Shown piece after piece: positions 24,749-33,164 of a DNA stretch of 64,000 nucleotides. A model generated the notes under the pieces. The model was given only the letters and a program-made list of their open reading frames with translations. It was not told the origin of the DNA and did no database searches. Position 1 is the first letter of the stretch, and every line of letters starts with the position of its first letter. This stretch comes from Nonomuraea guangzhouensis (GTDB taxonomy: Bacteria > Actinomycetota > Actinomycetes > Streptosporangiales > Streptosporangiaceae), in contig NZ_JAHKRM010000014.1 in NCBI RefSeq assembly GCF_019396345.1, positions 248,001 to 312,000 on the forward strand, written 5' to 3'. The translations under genes were made by a program, and so were the position numbers.

Positions 24749-25432
24749 ATGACCGAATTCCCCGGACGGTGGCCCGAAGGCGTCAGCCTGGTGATCGCAC
24801 CGGTCCTCATGCTGGCGGGCGTACTGCTGCGCCTGCCGTACGACGCCTTCTTCCCGCGCCAGCTCGCGGCCTTCGCCGGGGACCCAGCGCTGATGACCGC
24901 CTCCTACAGCTGTTTCGCCGCCGGCAACGTGCTGCTCTGGCCTGGCGTGCTCGGCCTCGTGCGGCGCTCGCCCGGCTCGCGGTGGGTGCTGTGGGGCGGG
25001 GTGATGGTGATGCTGGGCCTGTTCGAGCGGGCCTTCCACGCCGGGGTCAGCCATCTGGCGTTCCAGCTGGTCTCCGTGCAGGGCCTGCCGGCCGCGGAGC
25101 GGGCGGTGGCGGACTCCTATGGAGCCTTCCACGTCTTCGCCTCGCTCAGCGTGGCGCTGTTCTTCGGCTGGATCGTGCTGGCCGTCGGCCTGTGGCGGGC
25201 CGGCACGCTGGATCTCGTACGGGCGGTCGCCCTCGGCCTGATGTCCGCGCTGCCGATCGGCGTGCTCAAGGGCACCGGCGTGATGTCGATCGTGGCCACC
25301 GCGGGCCTGTGCGTCGCGCTCGTGCCCTTCGGCGTCAAAGTGCTACGCGACGGTCCCGCGCCGAAGTGGTGGGCGTTCCCGCTGGCCCTCGCCATCGGCG
25401 CGGGCGCGGTGGTGCTCGGCACCCTCGGCTAG
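24749..25432 (+). CDS. Polytopic membrane protein of unknown function
   Basis: The 227-residue protein has about six transmembrane helices (for example VSLVIAPVLMLAGVLLRLPY, then VLLWPGVLGLVRR, VLWGGVMVMLGLFERAF, VALFFGWIVLAVGLW, VAGLCVAL-like and FPLALAIGAGAVVLG segments). It resembles DUF4386-like or hypothetical integral membrane proteins of actinomycetes. No transporter signature is seen. The ATG start has a weak ribosome site. It is divergent from lpdA. Its stop codon shares CTAG with the convergent tautomerase-like gene. Confidence 0.75.
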   Translation: MTEFPGRWPEGVSLVIAPVLMLAGVLLRLPYDAFFPRQLAAFAGDPALMTASYSCFAAGNVLLWPGVLGLVRRSPGSRWVLWGGVMVMLGLFERAFHAGVSHLAFQLVSVQGLPAAERAVADSYGAFHVFASLSVALFFGWIVLAVGLWRAGTLDLVRAVALGLMSALPIGVLKGTGVMSIVATAGLCVALVPFGVKVLRDGPAPKWWAFPLALAIGAGAVVLGTLG

Positions 25433-25803
25433 ACGTCCACCTTGTACGGCAGCGCCAGCTCGTCCGCCGGGACCCCACGGATGCCCCAGTTGACCTGGGG
25501 CATCTCGATGATCGTGATCTCCACGTCCTCGGCGGCGAGCCCCGACCTCTCGTAGATCGTCCGGATCAGCGCCCGCTTGGCGTCGTCGCTGCGGCCGGTG
25601 AAGCAGACCACCTCGATGATCAGGTAGTCCGGGCCGCGCTGCGGGCACACGAAGTCCTCGGCGTCGAGCAGCAGGAACCGGTGGAACCGCTTGTCCTCCG
25701 GCAGCCCCCACGCGCTGACCACGCAGGAGTGCAGGAGATCCGAGAGCTCCCGCTGTCGCCCGGCCCACACGTCCCGCCGACCGTAGATCTTGAGCTGCGC
25801 CAT
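25429..25803 (-). CDS. Tautomerase-superfamily-like protein lacking Pro1
   Basis: The 124-residue protein resembles tautomerase-family proteins of this length (KIYGRRDVWAGRQRELSDLL, then RSDDAKRALIRTIYERSGLA). The catalytic N-terminal proline expected after Met removal is absent: the sequence starts Met-Ala-Gln. It may be a pseudo-enzyme or use another mechanism. Start ATG 25803. It ends in a CTAG tetranucleotide shared with the convergent membrane-protein gene and is divergent from pyrD. Confidence 0.75.
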   Translation of the reverse strand: MAQLKIYGRRDVWAGRQRELSDLLHSCVVSAWGLPEDKRFHRFLLLDAEDFVCPQRGPDYLIIEVVCFTGRSDDAKRALIRTIYERSGLAAEDVEITIIEMPQVNWGIRGVPADELALPYKVDV

Positions 25804-25848
25804 GCCCGTCAATATAGGGGGTCCCCGTGATTGGTAGCCTGACCCCTG

Positions 25849-26901
25849 ATGTATCGCCTCGTGTTCACGCAGGTCTTGCGACGTTTCGACGCCGAGGCCG
25901 TGCACCATCTGACTGTCAGGGCCCTTGCGCTGCTCTCGGCGCTGCCCCTGCTCAAGCGGCTGCTCTATCGAGCGCTCGCGCCGCACGACCCGGCTCTGCG
26001 CGTCAGCGCGTTCGGCGTGCACTTCCCCGGACCGCTCGGCCTGGCCGCCGGGTTCGACAAGGACGCCGCCTGCGCCGAGGGCGTCGCCGCTCTGGGCTTC
26101 GGCCATGTCGAGGTCGGCACCATCACCGCGCACGCCCAGCCGGGCAACCCCCGGCCCCGGTTGTTCAGGCTGGTGCCGGGACGGGCCGTCATCAACCGGA
26201 TGGGCTTCAACAACGCCGGGGCGGCCGCCGCGTCGCGCCGCCTGCGCCGCCCCCGGGGGCTGCCGGTCGTGGTCGGGGTCAACATCGGCAAGACCAAGGT
26301 GGTGCCCGAGTCCGGGGCCGTCGCCGACTACGTGGCCAGTGCCAAGGAGCTGGCGTCGCTGGCCGACTACCTCGTGGTCAACGTGAGCTCGCCCAACACC
26401 CCCGGACTGCGCGACCTGCAGGCCGTGTCGCTGCTGCGCCCGCTGCTCGCCTCGGTCAAGGAGGTCGCCGACGGCACGCCGCGCCGCACTCCGCTGCTGG
26501 TGAAGATCGCCCCCGACCTCGCGGACGAGGACATCGACGCGGTCGCCGACCTGGCGCTGGAGCTGGGGCTCGACGGGATCATCGCGACCAACACCACGAT
26601 CCGGCACGGCGGCGAGACCGGCGGGCTGTCGGGCCGCCCGCTCAAGGCACGCTCCCTGCAGGTGCTGCGCCGGCTGCGGGCTCGCGTCGGCGACCGGCTC
26701 ACCCTGGTCTCCGTGGGTGGTGTGGAGGACGTCGACGACGTGTGGGAACGCCTGCTCGCCGGGGCCACCCTGGTCCAGGGCTACACCGGGTGGATCTACG
26801 GCGGGCCGTTCTGGGCCGCGCGCATCCACCGGCAGCTCGCGCGCCGCGTCCGCCGCCACGGCCTCACCTCGATCTCAGAAGCGATCGGCCGTACGGCCTG
26901 A
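25849..26901 (+). CDS. pyrD: Quinone-dependent dihydroorotate dehydrogenase (class 2)
   Basis: The 350-residue FMN enzyme oxidises dihydroorotate to orotate in pyrimidine synthesis, passing electrons to menaquinone. An N-terminal amphipathic extension (LVFTQVLRRFDAEAVHHLTV) for membrane attachment precedes the barrel. PLGLAAGFDKDA, GFGHVEVGTIT, NRMGFNN, the catalytic-Ser motif NVSSPNTPGLR, and GGVEDVDD with LVQGYTGW at the phosphate-binding end follow. Length and motifs are standard for class 2. Start ATG 25849. Confidence 0.95.
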   Translation: MYRLVFTQVLRRFDAEAVHHLTVRALALLSALPLLKRLLYRALAPHDPALRVSAFGVHFPGPLGLAAGFDKDAACAEGVAALGFGHVEVGTITAHAQPGNPRPRLFRLVPGRAVINRMGFNNAGAAAASRRLRRPRGLPVVVGVNIGKTKVVPESGAVADYVASAKELASLADYLVVNVSSPNTPGLRDLQAVSLLRPLLASVKEVADGTPRRTPLLVKIAPDLADEDIDAVADLALELGLDGIIATNTTIRHGGETGGLSGRPLKARSLQVLRRLRARVGDRLTLVSVGGVEDVDDVWERLLAGATLVQGYTGWIYGGPFWAARIHRQLARRVRRHGLTSISEAIGRTA

Positions 26902-26988
26902 AACGGGTGGGCGGACGGGAGCCCACGGCAGGCGGAAGAACGAGCCAACTGGGACAGCGGGCGTTCCCCGCGTTGCTAGGGTTCCCGG

Positions 26989-27768
26989 ATGCTCGATGAT
27001 CTGCACGACACACCCGCGCGCCTGTGCCGGGACTACCTCGAACTGGCCGATCGCCACGCACCGGGTCTGATCGAGGGGCTGTACCTGCAGGGATCGATCG
27101 CACTGGGCGACTACCGGCCGCGGGTGAGCGACGTCGACTTCGTCGCGGTGACCGGCCGGCCGCCCGATCCCGCCGCGCTTCGTACGATCCACGCCGAGCT
27201 GAAGACCCGTGGGACCAAGCCGCACTTCGACGGCCTCTACGTCACCTGGAACGACCTGCGCAAGGACCCGGCACAGGCGCCCGACGGTCCGTCGGTGCAC
27301 GAATGGCGGCTGACCGAGTCCGGAAGGTTCGAGCGCGGCCTGGTCACCTGGCACGTGCTGGCCCAAGGTGGCGTGACCGTGAGAGGGCCGTCGGCGGCCC
27401 AGCTCGGCATCCACACCGACTGGGACACCCTCGCCAAGCGGACCAGGGAGAACCTGGCGACGTACTGGACCAGGTGGGTACACCACAGCGCCCGGCCGGC
27501 CTCCCGGGCGGGCGTGGCCGCGCTGCGCGAGTTCCAGACCGCGTGGGGAGCGCTCGGCGTCACCCGCCTGCGTCAGACGCTCGCGGTGGGCGAGGTGACG
27601 TCGAAGGCCGCCGCGGGCGAATATGCGCTGGAGGTGTTCGACGCGCGCTGGCACCGGATCGTCCGCGAGGCGCTGCGGATCAGGCTGGGCGGGCCCGCGC
27701 TCTACCGCAATCCGTTCCGGCGCCGGGCCGATCTGCTGGCCTTCATGACCATGGTGCTGGAGATGTGA
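26989..27768 (+). CDS. DUF4111/aminoglycoside-type nucleotidyltransferase
   Basis: The 259-residue protein has a nucleotidyltransferase motif GSIALGDYRPRVSDVDFV (GS then D-x-D, residues about 35-52) and a helical C-terminal domain like ANT(9)/ANT(3'') adenylyltransferases (DUF4111). Such enzymes adenylylate spectinomycin-type antibiotics, but many chromosomal relatives have unknown substrates. Nothing nearby supports a resistance cassette. The start is ATG 26989. The gene precedes the convergent hexosaminidase gene by 7 bp. Confidence 0.8.
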   Translation: MLDDLHDTPARLCRDYLELADRHAPGLIEGLYLQGSIALGDYRPRVSDVDFVAVTGRPPDPAALRTIHAELKTRGTKPHFDGLYVTWNDLRKDPAQAPDGPSVHEWRLTESGRFERGLVTWHVLAQGGVTVRGPSAAQLGIHTDWDTLAKRTRENLATYWTRWVHHSARPASRAGVAALREFQTAWGALGVTRLRQTLAVGEVTSKAAAGEYALEVFDARWHRIVREALRIRLGGPALYRNPFRRRADLLAFMTMVLEM

Positions 27769-27775
27769 CGGACGG

Positions 27776-29374
27776 TCACACGCTGGGCCTGGTCGACTCC
27801 GCGTCGTGGGTCATCGAGTCCACCCGCTTCATCACCTCGGCCACGCGTACGGTGGCGGGCCGGTGGGGTCTGCGTCGCTGCCACGGCTTGGGCCCGTCCA
27901 GCGGCCGGTACTCCACCCCGATCGCGTCGAGCCGGCCGAGATGCTCCTCAAGGCGGGCGGGGAAGTCGGCCGCCGCCGAGCCGGACCACGCCACCTCCGC
28001 CAGGGCGCACGCCCGCGGCCACGCCCGGTAGTCGAGCGTACGAGGGTCGGGGATGCGCTCGGTCCAGAGCTGGGCCTGGGCCCCGACGACCCGCGACCGC
28101 TCTTCGCCGGACCAGTCGTCCGGGGCGGGGGAGAAGGCCGCGACGTCGGCGACGGTGATCGCGTCACCGATCGCCATGGGCTCGTCGGCCGACGCCGACT
28201 CCGCGTAGTCGAAGTACAGCGGGAACACCGGCGTCGCGATCACGTCGTGGCCCGCCGCGGCGGCCCGCCGGCCGACGCCCATCCCGCGCCACGGCATCAC
28301 CAGCGTGTCGTGCCGCAGCTCGCCGCTGACGAACGCCTCGTCCCACACGACCGCCCGCGCGCCGCGGTCCGCGAGCACGTCGGCGAGCCGGCGCAGGAAC
28401 CACGCCTGCAACTCGCCCATGGACGACAGGCCCAGCGAGTCGCGGTAGGCGGTGATCTCGGGGGAGGCGGCCCAGTGGTCGAGCACCACCTCGTCGCCGC
28501 CGATGTGCACGTATGGGGTCTCGCCGATGGCGCCGATCAGCTCGTCGAAGATCGCGGTCAGGAACTCGACCGTGGGCGGCATGGGGGACAGGATGGCCGG
28601 GGTGATGCCCCACCGCTCCAGCACCTGGTAGTCGTCGTCGGAGGAGCCGAACTCCGGATAGGCCGCCAGGATCGCCTGGGCGTGCCCCGGCACGTCGATC
28701 TCCGGCACGACGGTGACCGCGCGGGCCCGCGCGTAGGCGGCGATCTCCGTCAGGTCATCGAGCGAGTAGTAGCCGCCGTGCGGGATCTCGTCGTAGGCCT
28801 CGGGCTCCCGGTAGTGGTTGGTCGCGGTACGTGAGCGGTGCGAGGCCACCTCGTGCAGCCGCGGGTACGCCCTGCTCTCCACCCGCCAGCCCTGGTCGTC
28901 GACCAGGTGCAGGTGGAGCCGGTTGAGCTTGTGCATCCCCATCAGCTCGATCAGGCGGAGCACCTCACGCTTGGGGAAGAAGTGCCTGGCCACGTCGAGA
29001 TGCAGGCCACGCCAGGAGAAGCGGGGAGCGTCCTCGATCCGCACCCCGGGAACGATCCACGCCGCCTCGGCCGAGAAACGGTAGGACGCGGGTGGCAGCA
29101 ACTGGTGCAGCGACTGCCCCGCGTAGAAGGCGCCCGCCCGGTCACCCGCCGTGATCTCCACCCCGCGCGACCCCACGACCAGCCGGTACGCCTCCGGGCC
29201 GAGGGCCGGGTCGTGCCGCAGATCGACGGCTCCCGCGTCGCCCGGCCGCAGGTCGAGCACCGGCAGCGCCAGTCGTACGGCGTCGACCAGGTCCTCGGGC
29301 CCCGAGATGGCCGCGCCCGAGGTCAGCTCGTAGGAACCGGAGAGATCGTTCAGCAGATTGGGGCGAGGAATCAT
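27776..29374 (-). CDS. Beta-N-acetylhexosaminidase (GH20)
   Basis: The 532-residue enzyme has an N-terminal GH20b domain and a catalytic barrel with WRGLHLDVARHFF, then EIDVPGHAQAILAAYPEF and the Asp-Glu pair in VHIGGDEVVLDHW, used in substrate-assisted catalysis. No signal peptide is visible, so it is probably cytoplasmic. Start ATG 29374 overlaps the amidase stop (ATGA). The coupled amidase suggests hydrolysis of GlcNAc from cell-wall fragments. The longer upstream frame belongs to the amidase region. Confidence 0.92.
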   Translation of the reverse strand: MIPRPNLLNDLSGSYELTSGAAISGPEDLVDAVRLALPVLDLRPGDAGAVDLRHDPALGPEAYRLVVGSRGVEITAGDRAGAFYAGQSLHQLLPPASYRFSAEAAWIVPGVRIEDAPRFSWRGLHLDVARHFFPKREVLRLIELMGMHKLNRLHLHLVDDQGWRVESRAYPRLHEVASHRSRTATNHYREPEAYDEIPHGGYYSLDDLTEIAAYARARAVTVVPEIDVPGHAQAILAAYPEFGSSDDDYQVLERWGITPAILSPMPPTVEFLTAIFDELIGAIGETPYVHIGGDEVVLDHWAASPEITAYRDSLGLSSMGELQAWFLRRLADVLADRGARAVVWDEAFVSGELRHDTLVMPWRGMGVGRRAAAAGHDVIATPVFPLYFDYAESASADEPMAIGDAITVADVAAFSPAPDDWSGEERSRVVGAQAQLWTERIPDPRTLDYRAWPRACALAEVAWSGSAAADFPARLEEHLGRLDAIGVEYRPLDGPKPWQRRRPHRPATVRVAEVMKRVDSMTHDAESTRPSV

Positions 29375-30198
29375 GCTTTGAGATAGTGCTGCAAACCGTC
29401 GGCCAGCGCTACTGCGATCCGCTGTCGGAACGCGGAATCCTGGAACTTGGCCGCCTCGGCCGCGTTGCGCATGTTGCCGCACTCGATGAAGATCTTCGGC
29501 ACCGTCGACAGGTTGAGGCCGCCGAGGTCGTTGCGGAAGTCGAGGGCCTTGCTGCCGATGTAGGTCGAGTAGGGCAGGCCGGTCCCCTTCTGGTACGCGT
29601 CACGCACGGCCAGGCCCAGCCTGCGCGAGTCGGCCACGACGGGGTCGACCGGGCCGTTGATCTTCTTCGGCATGATGACGTGGAAGCCGTAGTTGGCGGC
29701 CGCCGCGCCGTCGCCGTGCACGGAGATCGCGGCGTCGGCCTTGGCCTTGTTGCCGATCGCGGCCCGTTCGGTGATGCACGGCCCGACGCTGCTGTTGTCG
29801 GCCCTGGTCAGCTTCACCGTGGCGCCGCGGGTCTTGAGGATCTTGACCATGCGGTTGGCGACGTCCCAGGTGAAGGCGGCCTCGGTGTAGTGGCTGTTGG
29901 TCTCGGTGCCCGTCGTGTCGCACGGCTTCCATTTGGTCAGCACGTTGACCTTGCGGTTGACGGCCTTCGGATCGCGGTAGTTGCCGCCGTTGTGCCCCGG
30001 GTCGATGACGATGGTCTTGCCCTCCAGCGGCCGGGCCGCTGCCTGGGGCTTGGTACGAGCCTGCGCCGGGGCGGGGGCCAGGGTCGTCGCGGCCGCTTGG
30101 GCGGCCTGACCTGCCGCGGCGCCACCGCTGCCGGTGCTGCCGCACGCGGTGGCGATCAGGCCGCAGACAGCGAGGAGTGACGCAGGAAGAGCACGCAT
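29371..30198 (-). CDS. N-acetylmuramoyl-L-alanine amidase, lipoprotein
   Basis: The 275-residue Amidase_3 protein has zinc ligands in DPGHNGG, TEAAF and SVHGDG, and the catalytic Glu in IFIECGNM. The N-terminus MRALPASLLAVCGLIATACG ends in a lipobox-like TAC, so it is probably an extracytoplasmic lipoprotein. It cleaves the amide bond between MurNAc and the stem peptide. It is translationally coupled to the GH20 gene downstream, which suggests wall turnover. ATG 30198 is the likely start. Confidence 0.9.
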   Translation of the reverse strand: MRALPASLLAVCGLIATACGSTGSGGAAAGQAAQAAATTLAPAPAQARTKPQAAARPLEGKTIVIDPGHNGGNYRDPKAVNRKVNVLTKWKPCDTTGTETNSHYTEAAFTWDVANRMVKILKTRGATVKLTRADNSSVGPCITERAAIGNKAKADAAISVHGDGAAAANYGFHVIMPKKINGPVDPVVADSRRLGLAVRDAYQKGTGLPYSTYIGSKALDFRNDLGGLNLSTVPKIFIECGNMRNAAEAAKFQDSAFRQRIAVALADGLQHYLKA

Positions 30199-30284
30199 GC
30201 GTTCCAACTTACGTCAAGAGCGGTCCTCGCCAGACGCTTATGTCCAGAGCGGTCCCCGCCGCAGGCTCACCTCAGGGGCGGGCG

Positions 30285-30533
30285 TCACCAGACGTGTTCG
30301 CCCACCTCCTGCCGTTCGAGCAGCGCGGCCAGCTCCCGAGCGTCCTCGGCGTCGAGACCGAGAACGACGCGCGGACGTCCCCATGGGTGGTCGAGGGAGT
30401 GGGCGACGTAGCTGGCCACGGACTCCGCGCCGACGTCGGTACCCCTGTCCCTGCCCGCGCGCCACTGCGCCCAGGCGCGTTCGAGCTCGGTCGCCGCGCG
30501 CTGGGCGCAGGACACCAGTTCCGGATCACGCAT
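30285..30533 (-). CDS. 82-residue conserved hypothetical protein
   Basis: The product MRDPELVSCAQRAATELERA and WAQWRAGRDRG is a small, mostly helical cytoplasmic protein ending LAALLERQEVGEHVW. It has no recognised domain. It lies between the LacI regulator and the amidase/hexosaminidase operon on the same strand. It has a plausible actinobacterial codon pattern and an ATG start at 30533. I cannot assign a function. Confidence 0.65.
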   Translation of the reverse strand: MRDPELVSCAQRAATELERAWAQWRAGRDRGTDVGAESVASYVAHSLDHPWGRPRVVLGLDAEDARELAALLERQEVGEHVW

Positions 30534-30582
30534 GGCTGTCCCCCCGGATCAGATCGTGTCGCTTGACCTGACGAGTAAACCT

Positions 30583-30606
30583 CCGTGCGGCGCCGCCGCC
30601 GCACGG
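30583..30606. terminator. Terminator downstream of LacI-family gene
   Basis: CCGTGCGGCG, loop CCGC, and CGCCGCACGG form a perfect 10-bp stem. It lies 43 bp beyond the LacI-family stop codon on the minus strand. Confidence 0.65.
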
Positions 30607-30648
30607 GTTGACCCAGCTTTGGCTCTCTCTAAACGCGACCCGTGCTCC

Positions 30649-31698
30649 CTATGCGGGTCCTGTGCTTCGCCGGACGATCAGTTCGGGGGTCACCTGGCGT
30701 AGCCGGGCGACTTTCGCTGGGTCTCCGATCCGGTCGCTGAGCAGGGCCGCCGCGGACCGGCCCATGGTGCGGCGCGGTTGGTCGACGGAGGTGAGAGAGA
30801 TGTGGTGCGAGGCGGCCAGGTGGGTGTTGTCGTAACCGACCACCGACAGGTCGTCCGGCACCTTCAGCCCCAGTTCCGCCGCGGCCGAGAGGACGCCGAG
30901 CGCCACCACGTCGTTGGCGGCGAAGATCGCCGTGGGCCTGGGTTCGCGGCTGAGCAGGGCGAGGGCGGCCTGCCGGCCGTTCTCCTCGGTCGACTCCGCG
31001 GCCTCGACCATGATGTACGGCGCCAGCGAGTGCCTGCGCATCGCCACGAGATAACCCTCGCAGCGTGATGAGCGCGGACCCTCGATGTGCGCGATCCGCT
31101 TGTGGCCGTGCTCGACCAGGTGGTCGATGGCCAGACGGGCGCCGAGCTGGTCGTCGTCGACGACGATGTCGACACCGTCGAGCTCGATGTCACGTTCCCC
31201 TACGACGACCGTGGGCGTGTAGGAGGTCGCCTCGATCAGCGTCTCGCTGGTCGGCGCGATGCCGAGCAGCACCAGCCCGTCGACCCTGAGCTCGAGGAAG
31301 GCCTCCACGGCCTCGTCCTCGAAGGCGGGGTCCCACTGGCTGTTGCCGATCAGCATGCGCAGTCCGTCGCCGTGCAGGCTCTCCTGCAGACCGTCGAGGA
31401 ACTCGGCGTAGAACGGGTTGTGCAGGTCGGCGACGAGCGCGCCGACGAGGTGGGTACGGCCTTCGACGAGGCTCCGCGCGACCGCGTTGGGCCGGTAGCC
31501 GAGCTCGCGGGCCGCCTGCAGAACAGCTTGCCGCCGGTGCTCGCTCACGTGCGGGGATCCGCGCAGTACGAGTGAGACCAGCGATTTCGAGACGCCGGCT
31601 CGCTCGGCGACGTTGCGGATGGTGGGTCTTGGCCGAGGCATCGCGTCTACCTCACGGAGCTCGGCGATAGTTGAAGTGTTGACGGGTGGTCCTGACAT
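30649..31698 (-). CDS. LacI-family transcriptional regulator
   Basis: The 349-residue repressor-like protein has an N-terminal LacI HTH (TIRNVAERAGVSKSLVSLVL, then SEHRRQAVLQAARELGYRPN) and a periplasmic-binding-like effector domain (VGALVADLHNPFYAEFLDGL). It presumably responds to a sugar. ATG 31698 follows GGGGGAGAC. ATG 31641, behind GTGAGGTAG, would give the more usual N-terminus, so the start may be there. No adjacent sugar operon exists except the wall-turnover genes downstream. It is divergent from a TetR gene. Confidence 0.9.
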   Translation of the reverse strand: MSGPPVNTSTIAELREVDAMPRPRPTIRNVAERAGVSKSLVSLVLRGSPHVSEHRRQAVLQAARELGYRPNAVARSLVEGRTHLVGALVADLHNPFYAEFLDGLQESLHGDGLRMLIGNSQWDPAFEDEAVEAFLELRVDGLVLLGIAPTSETLIEATSYTPTVVVGERDIELDGVDIVVDDDQLGARLAIDHLVEHGHKRIAHIEGPRSSRCEGYLVAMRRHSLAPYIMVEAAESTEENGRQAALALLSREPRPTAIFAANDVVALGVLSAAAELGLKVPDDLSVVGYDNTHLAASHHISLTSVDQPRRTMGRSAAALLSDRIGDPAKVARLRQVTPELIVRRSTGPA

Positions 31699-31805
31699 GT
31701 GTCTCCCCCGCGATGCGAAGTTGGGCACCTGTCTGACCAAACGATCGAGTTCGCCACAGGGTACGGCTTCAGGTTAGGGAAGGCTGATATTGACCAGTTG
31801 GCTAC

Positions 31806-32510
31806 ATGTCCGCTATTAGGCAGGGGGTCGGATACTGTGCAGTTGTGACACTCGGGAAGTCAGCCGAAGCGGCCCGACCGGCTCGGCGCAGGCTCAGCGT
31901 GGATCGCCGTCGCGAGGAGCTCATGGCCGCGGCACTCGAGCTCTTCAGCACACGCGACGCGGAAGACGTCTCGATCGACGACGTGGCCTCGGCCGCCGGC
32001 GCTTCGCGGGCACTGGTCTACCACTACTTCGGTGGCAAGCAGGAGCTGTACGTAGCGGCGCTGAAGAGCGCGGCCGAGCAGCTGGAGTCGCGGCTGCGCC
32101 CGCAGGGCGGCGGCAGGCCGCTGGACGAACTCGCCTCGGGGCTGCGGCGCTACTTCGACTTCGTCGAGGAGCACGCGGCCGGATTCGCGGCGCTGCTGCG
32201 CGGTGGACCCGCCAACCGGGCGGGGGAGATCGGGGAGATCGTCGACGGGGTGCGGCAACGCCTCTTCCGGCTCATCCAGCGGCAGATGCGGGTGGAGCGG
32301 CCGAGTCCGGTGCTGCGTACGACGCTGAGATCGTGGATCGCGTCGGTGGAGACCGCGGGCCTGGACTGGCTGGAGCACCGCGACATCGAACGCGCGACGC
32401 TGGAGAAGATGCTCGTCGATCACATGGTGGCGCTACTCAGAGTAGCCGCCGGCTATGACGCGGAGGTCGACGGATTGCTGGATCTACTGACCAGGGAACA
32501 GCTCGCCTAG
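31806..32510 (+). CDS. TetR-family transcriptional regulator
   Basis: The product is about 234 residues with HTH VSIDDVASAAGASRALVYHY, then FGGKQELYVAALKSAAEQLE, and an all-helical C-terminal ligand domain (FDFVEEHAAGFAALLRGGPA). The sequence resembles actinobacterial TetR regulators next to bldC. ATG 31806 and GTG 31845 are possible starts; neither has a clear ribosome site, so leaderless translation is possible. It is divergent from LacI and convergent with bldC, with a strong hairpin between. Confidence 0.88.
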   Translation: MSAIRQGVGYCAVVTLGKSAEAARPARRRLSVDRRREELMAAALELFSTRDAEDVSIDDVASAAGASRALVYHYFGGKQELYVAALKSAAEQLESRLRPQGGGRPLDELASGLRRYFDFVEEHAAGFAALLRGGPANRAGEIGEIVDGVRQRLFRLIQRQMRVERPSPVLRTTLRSWIASVETAGLDWLEHRDIERATLEKMLVDHMVALLRVAAGYDAEVDGLLDLLTREQLA

Positions 32511-32546
32511 GGAAGGATGGCGCCGGGCGGGCGGCGCCAGCTTCCC
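32510..32546. terminator. Bidirectional terminator between TetR and bldC
   Basis: Nested arms GGGAAG...CTTCCC and TGGCGCC-GGGCGGGC-GGCGCCA form a long stem directly after the TetR stop. It could also stop the convergent bldC transcript. Confidence 0.7.
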
Positions 32547-32638
32547 ACTACTACGACATGACGTCGTCACCTGGGTGGACCGGGCTGTCCAGCACGGCCC
32601 ACCATTCAACCCCCCTGAGGTTCGTGACGACCCCGGCA

Positions 32639-32842
32639 CTACTCCGAGCGCTGCTGCGGAATGCCCGCCAGCAGTGCCCTGACCTCGGTCTCCCGGTAAC
32701 GCCGGTGACCGCCGAGGGTACGAATCGACGTCAACTTGCCTGCCTTCGCCCACCGGGTAACGGTCTTGGGGTCGACCCTGAACATGGTCGCGACCTCAGC
32801 GGGCGTAAGCAGCGGCTCGGCCTCGGGTGTACGAGCTGACAT
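32639..32842 (-). CDS. bldC: Developmental regulator BldC
   Basis: The 67-residue MerR-like HTH protein is almost identical to my memory of Streptomyces BldC (LLTPAEVATMFRVDPKTVTR, then LGGHRRYRETEVRALLAGIP). BldC binds AT-rich direct repeats head-to-tail and delays sporulation-gene entry, keeping vegetative growth. The MSART start follows GGAGGAGAGG. It lies with valine/leucine-type dehydrogenase and purM/purF as in Streptomyces. The 322-bp upstream gap is unusually long and should hold its promoter. Confidence 0.97.
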   Translation of the reverse strand: MSARTPEAEPLLTPAEVATMFRVDPKTVTRWAKAGKLTSIRTLGGHRRYRETEVRALLAGIPQQRSE

Positions 32843-33164
32843 TTGTGCGGCCTCTCCTCCGTGTGGACCGGCTCAGCGATCCTGTGACTCCCTTTGCGCG
32901 TGTCACGGATGTCCCCCTATAGCCCAGAGCGTGCGGCTTTTCTGAGCCATATGCGGCATCACCCGAAGTGACCATACCGCCACGCAGAGCGATTTGCGAG
33001 CCCTTCTTTGACCCAACTGCCCGCTCACATGGCGATGTCACGCTCGGTGATTCTAGCGACACGTTTCGTGGTATCGCAGTGAAAACGGCAAACTACTCAG
33101 TTCGCAGAAGAGAGCAGCCGCGAGTCATGACCTACTTATGCAGGTCAGACGGTTGCATTGGGGC
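32843..33164. other. Long bldC upstream region
   Basis: This is 322 bp between bldC and the upstream same-strand gene. I see no gene or strong hairpin. It holds the bldC ribosome site and is less GC-rich than its neighbours, consistent with a long 5' leader or a complex promoter. Confidence 0.5.

Noticed and set aside
26989..27768. Aminoglycoside-resistance cassette
   Set aside because: The motif is right, but neighbours are housekeeping genes and no mobile features flank it, so resistance is not claimed.
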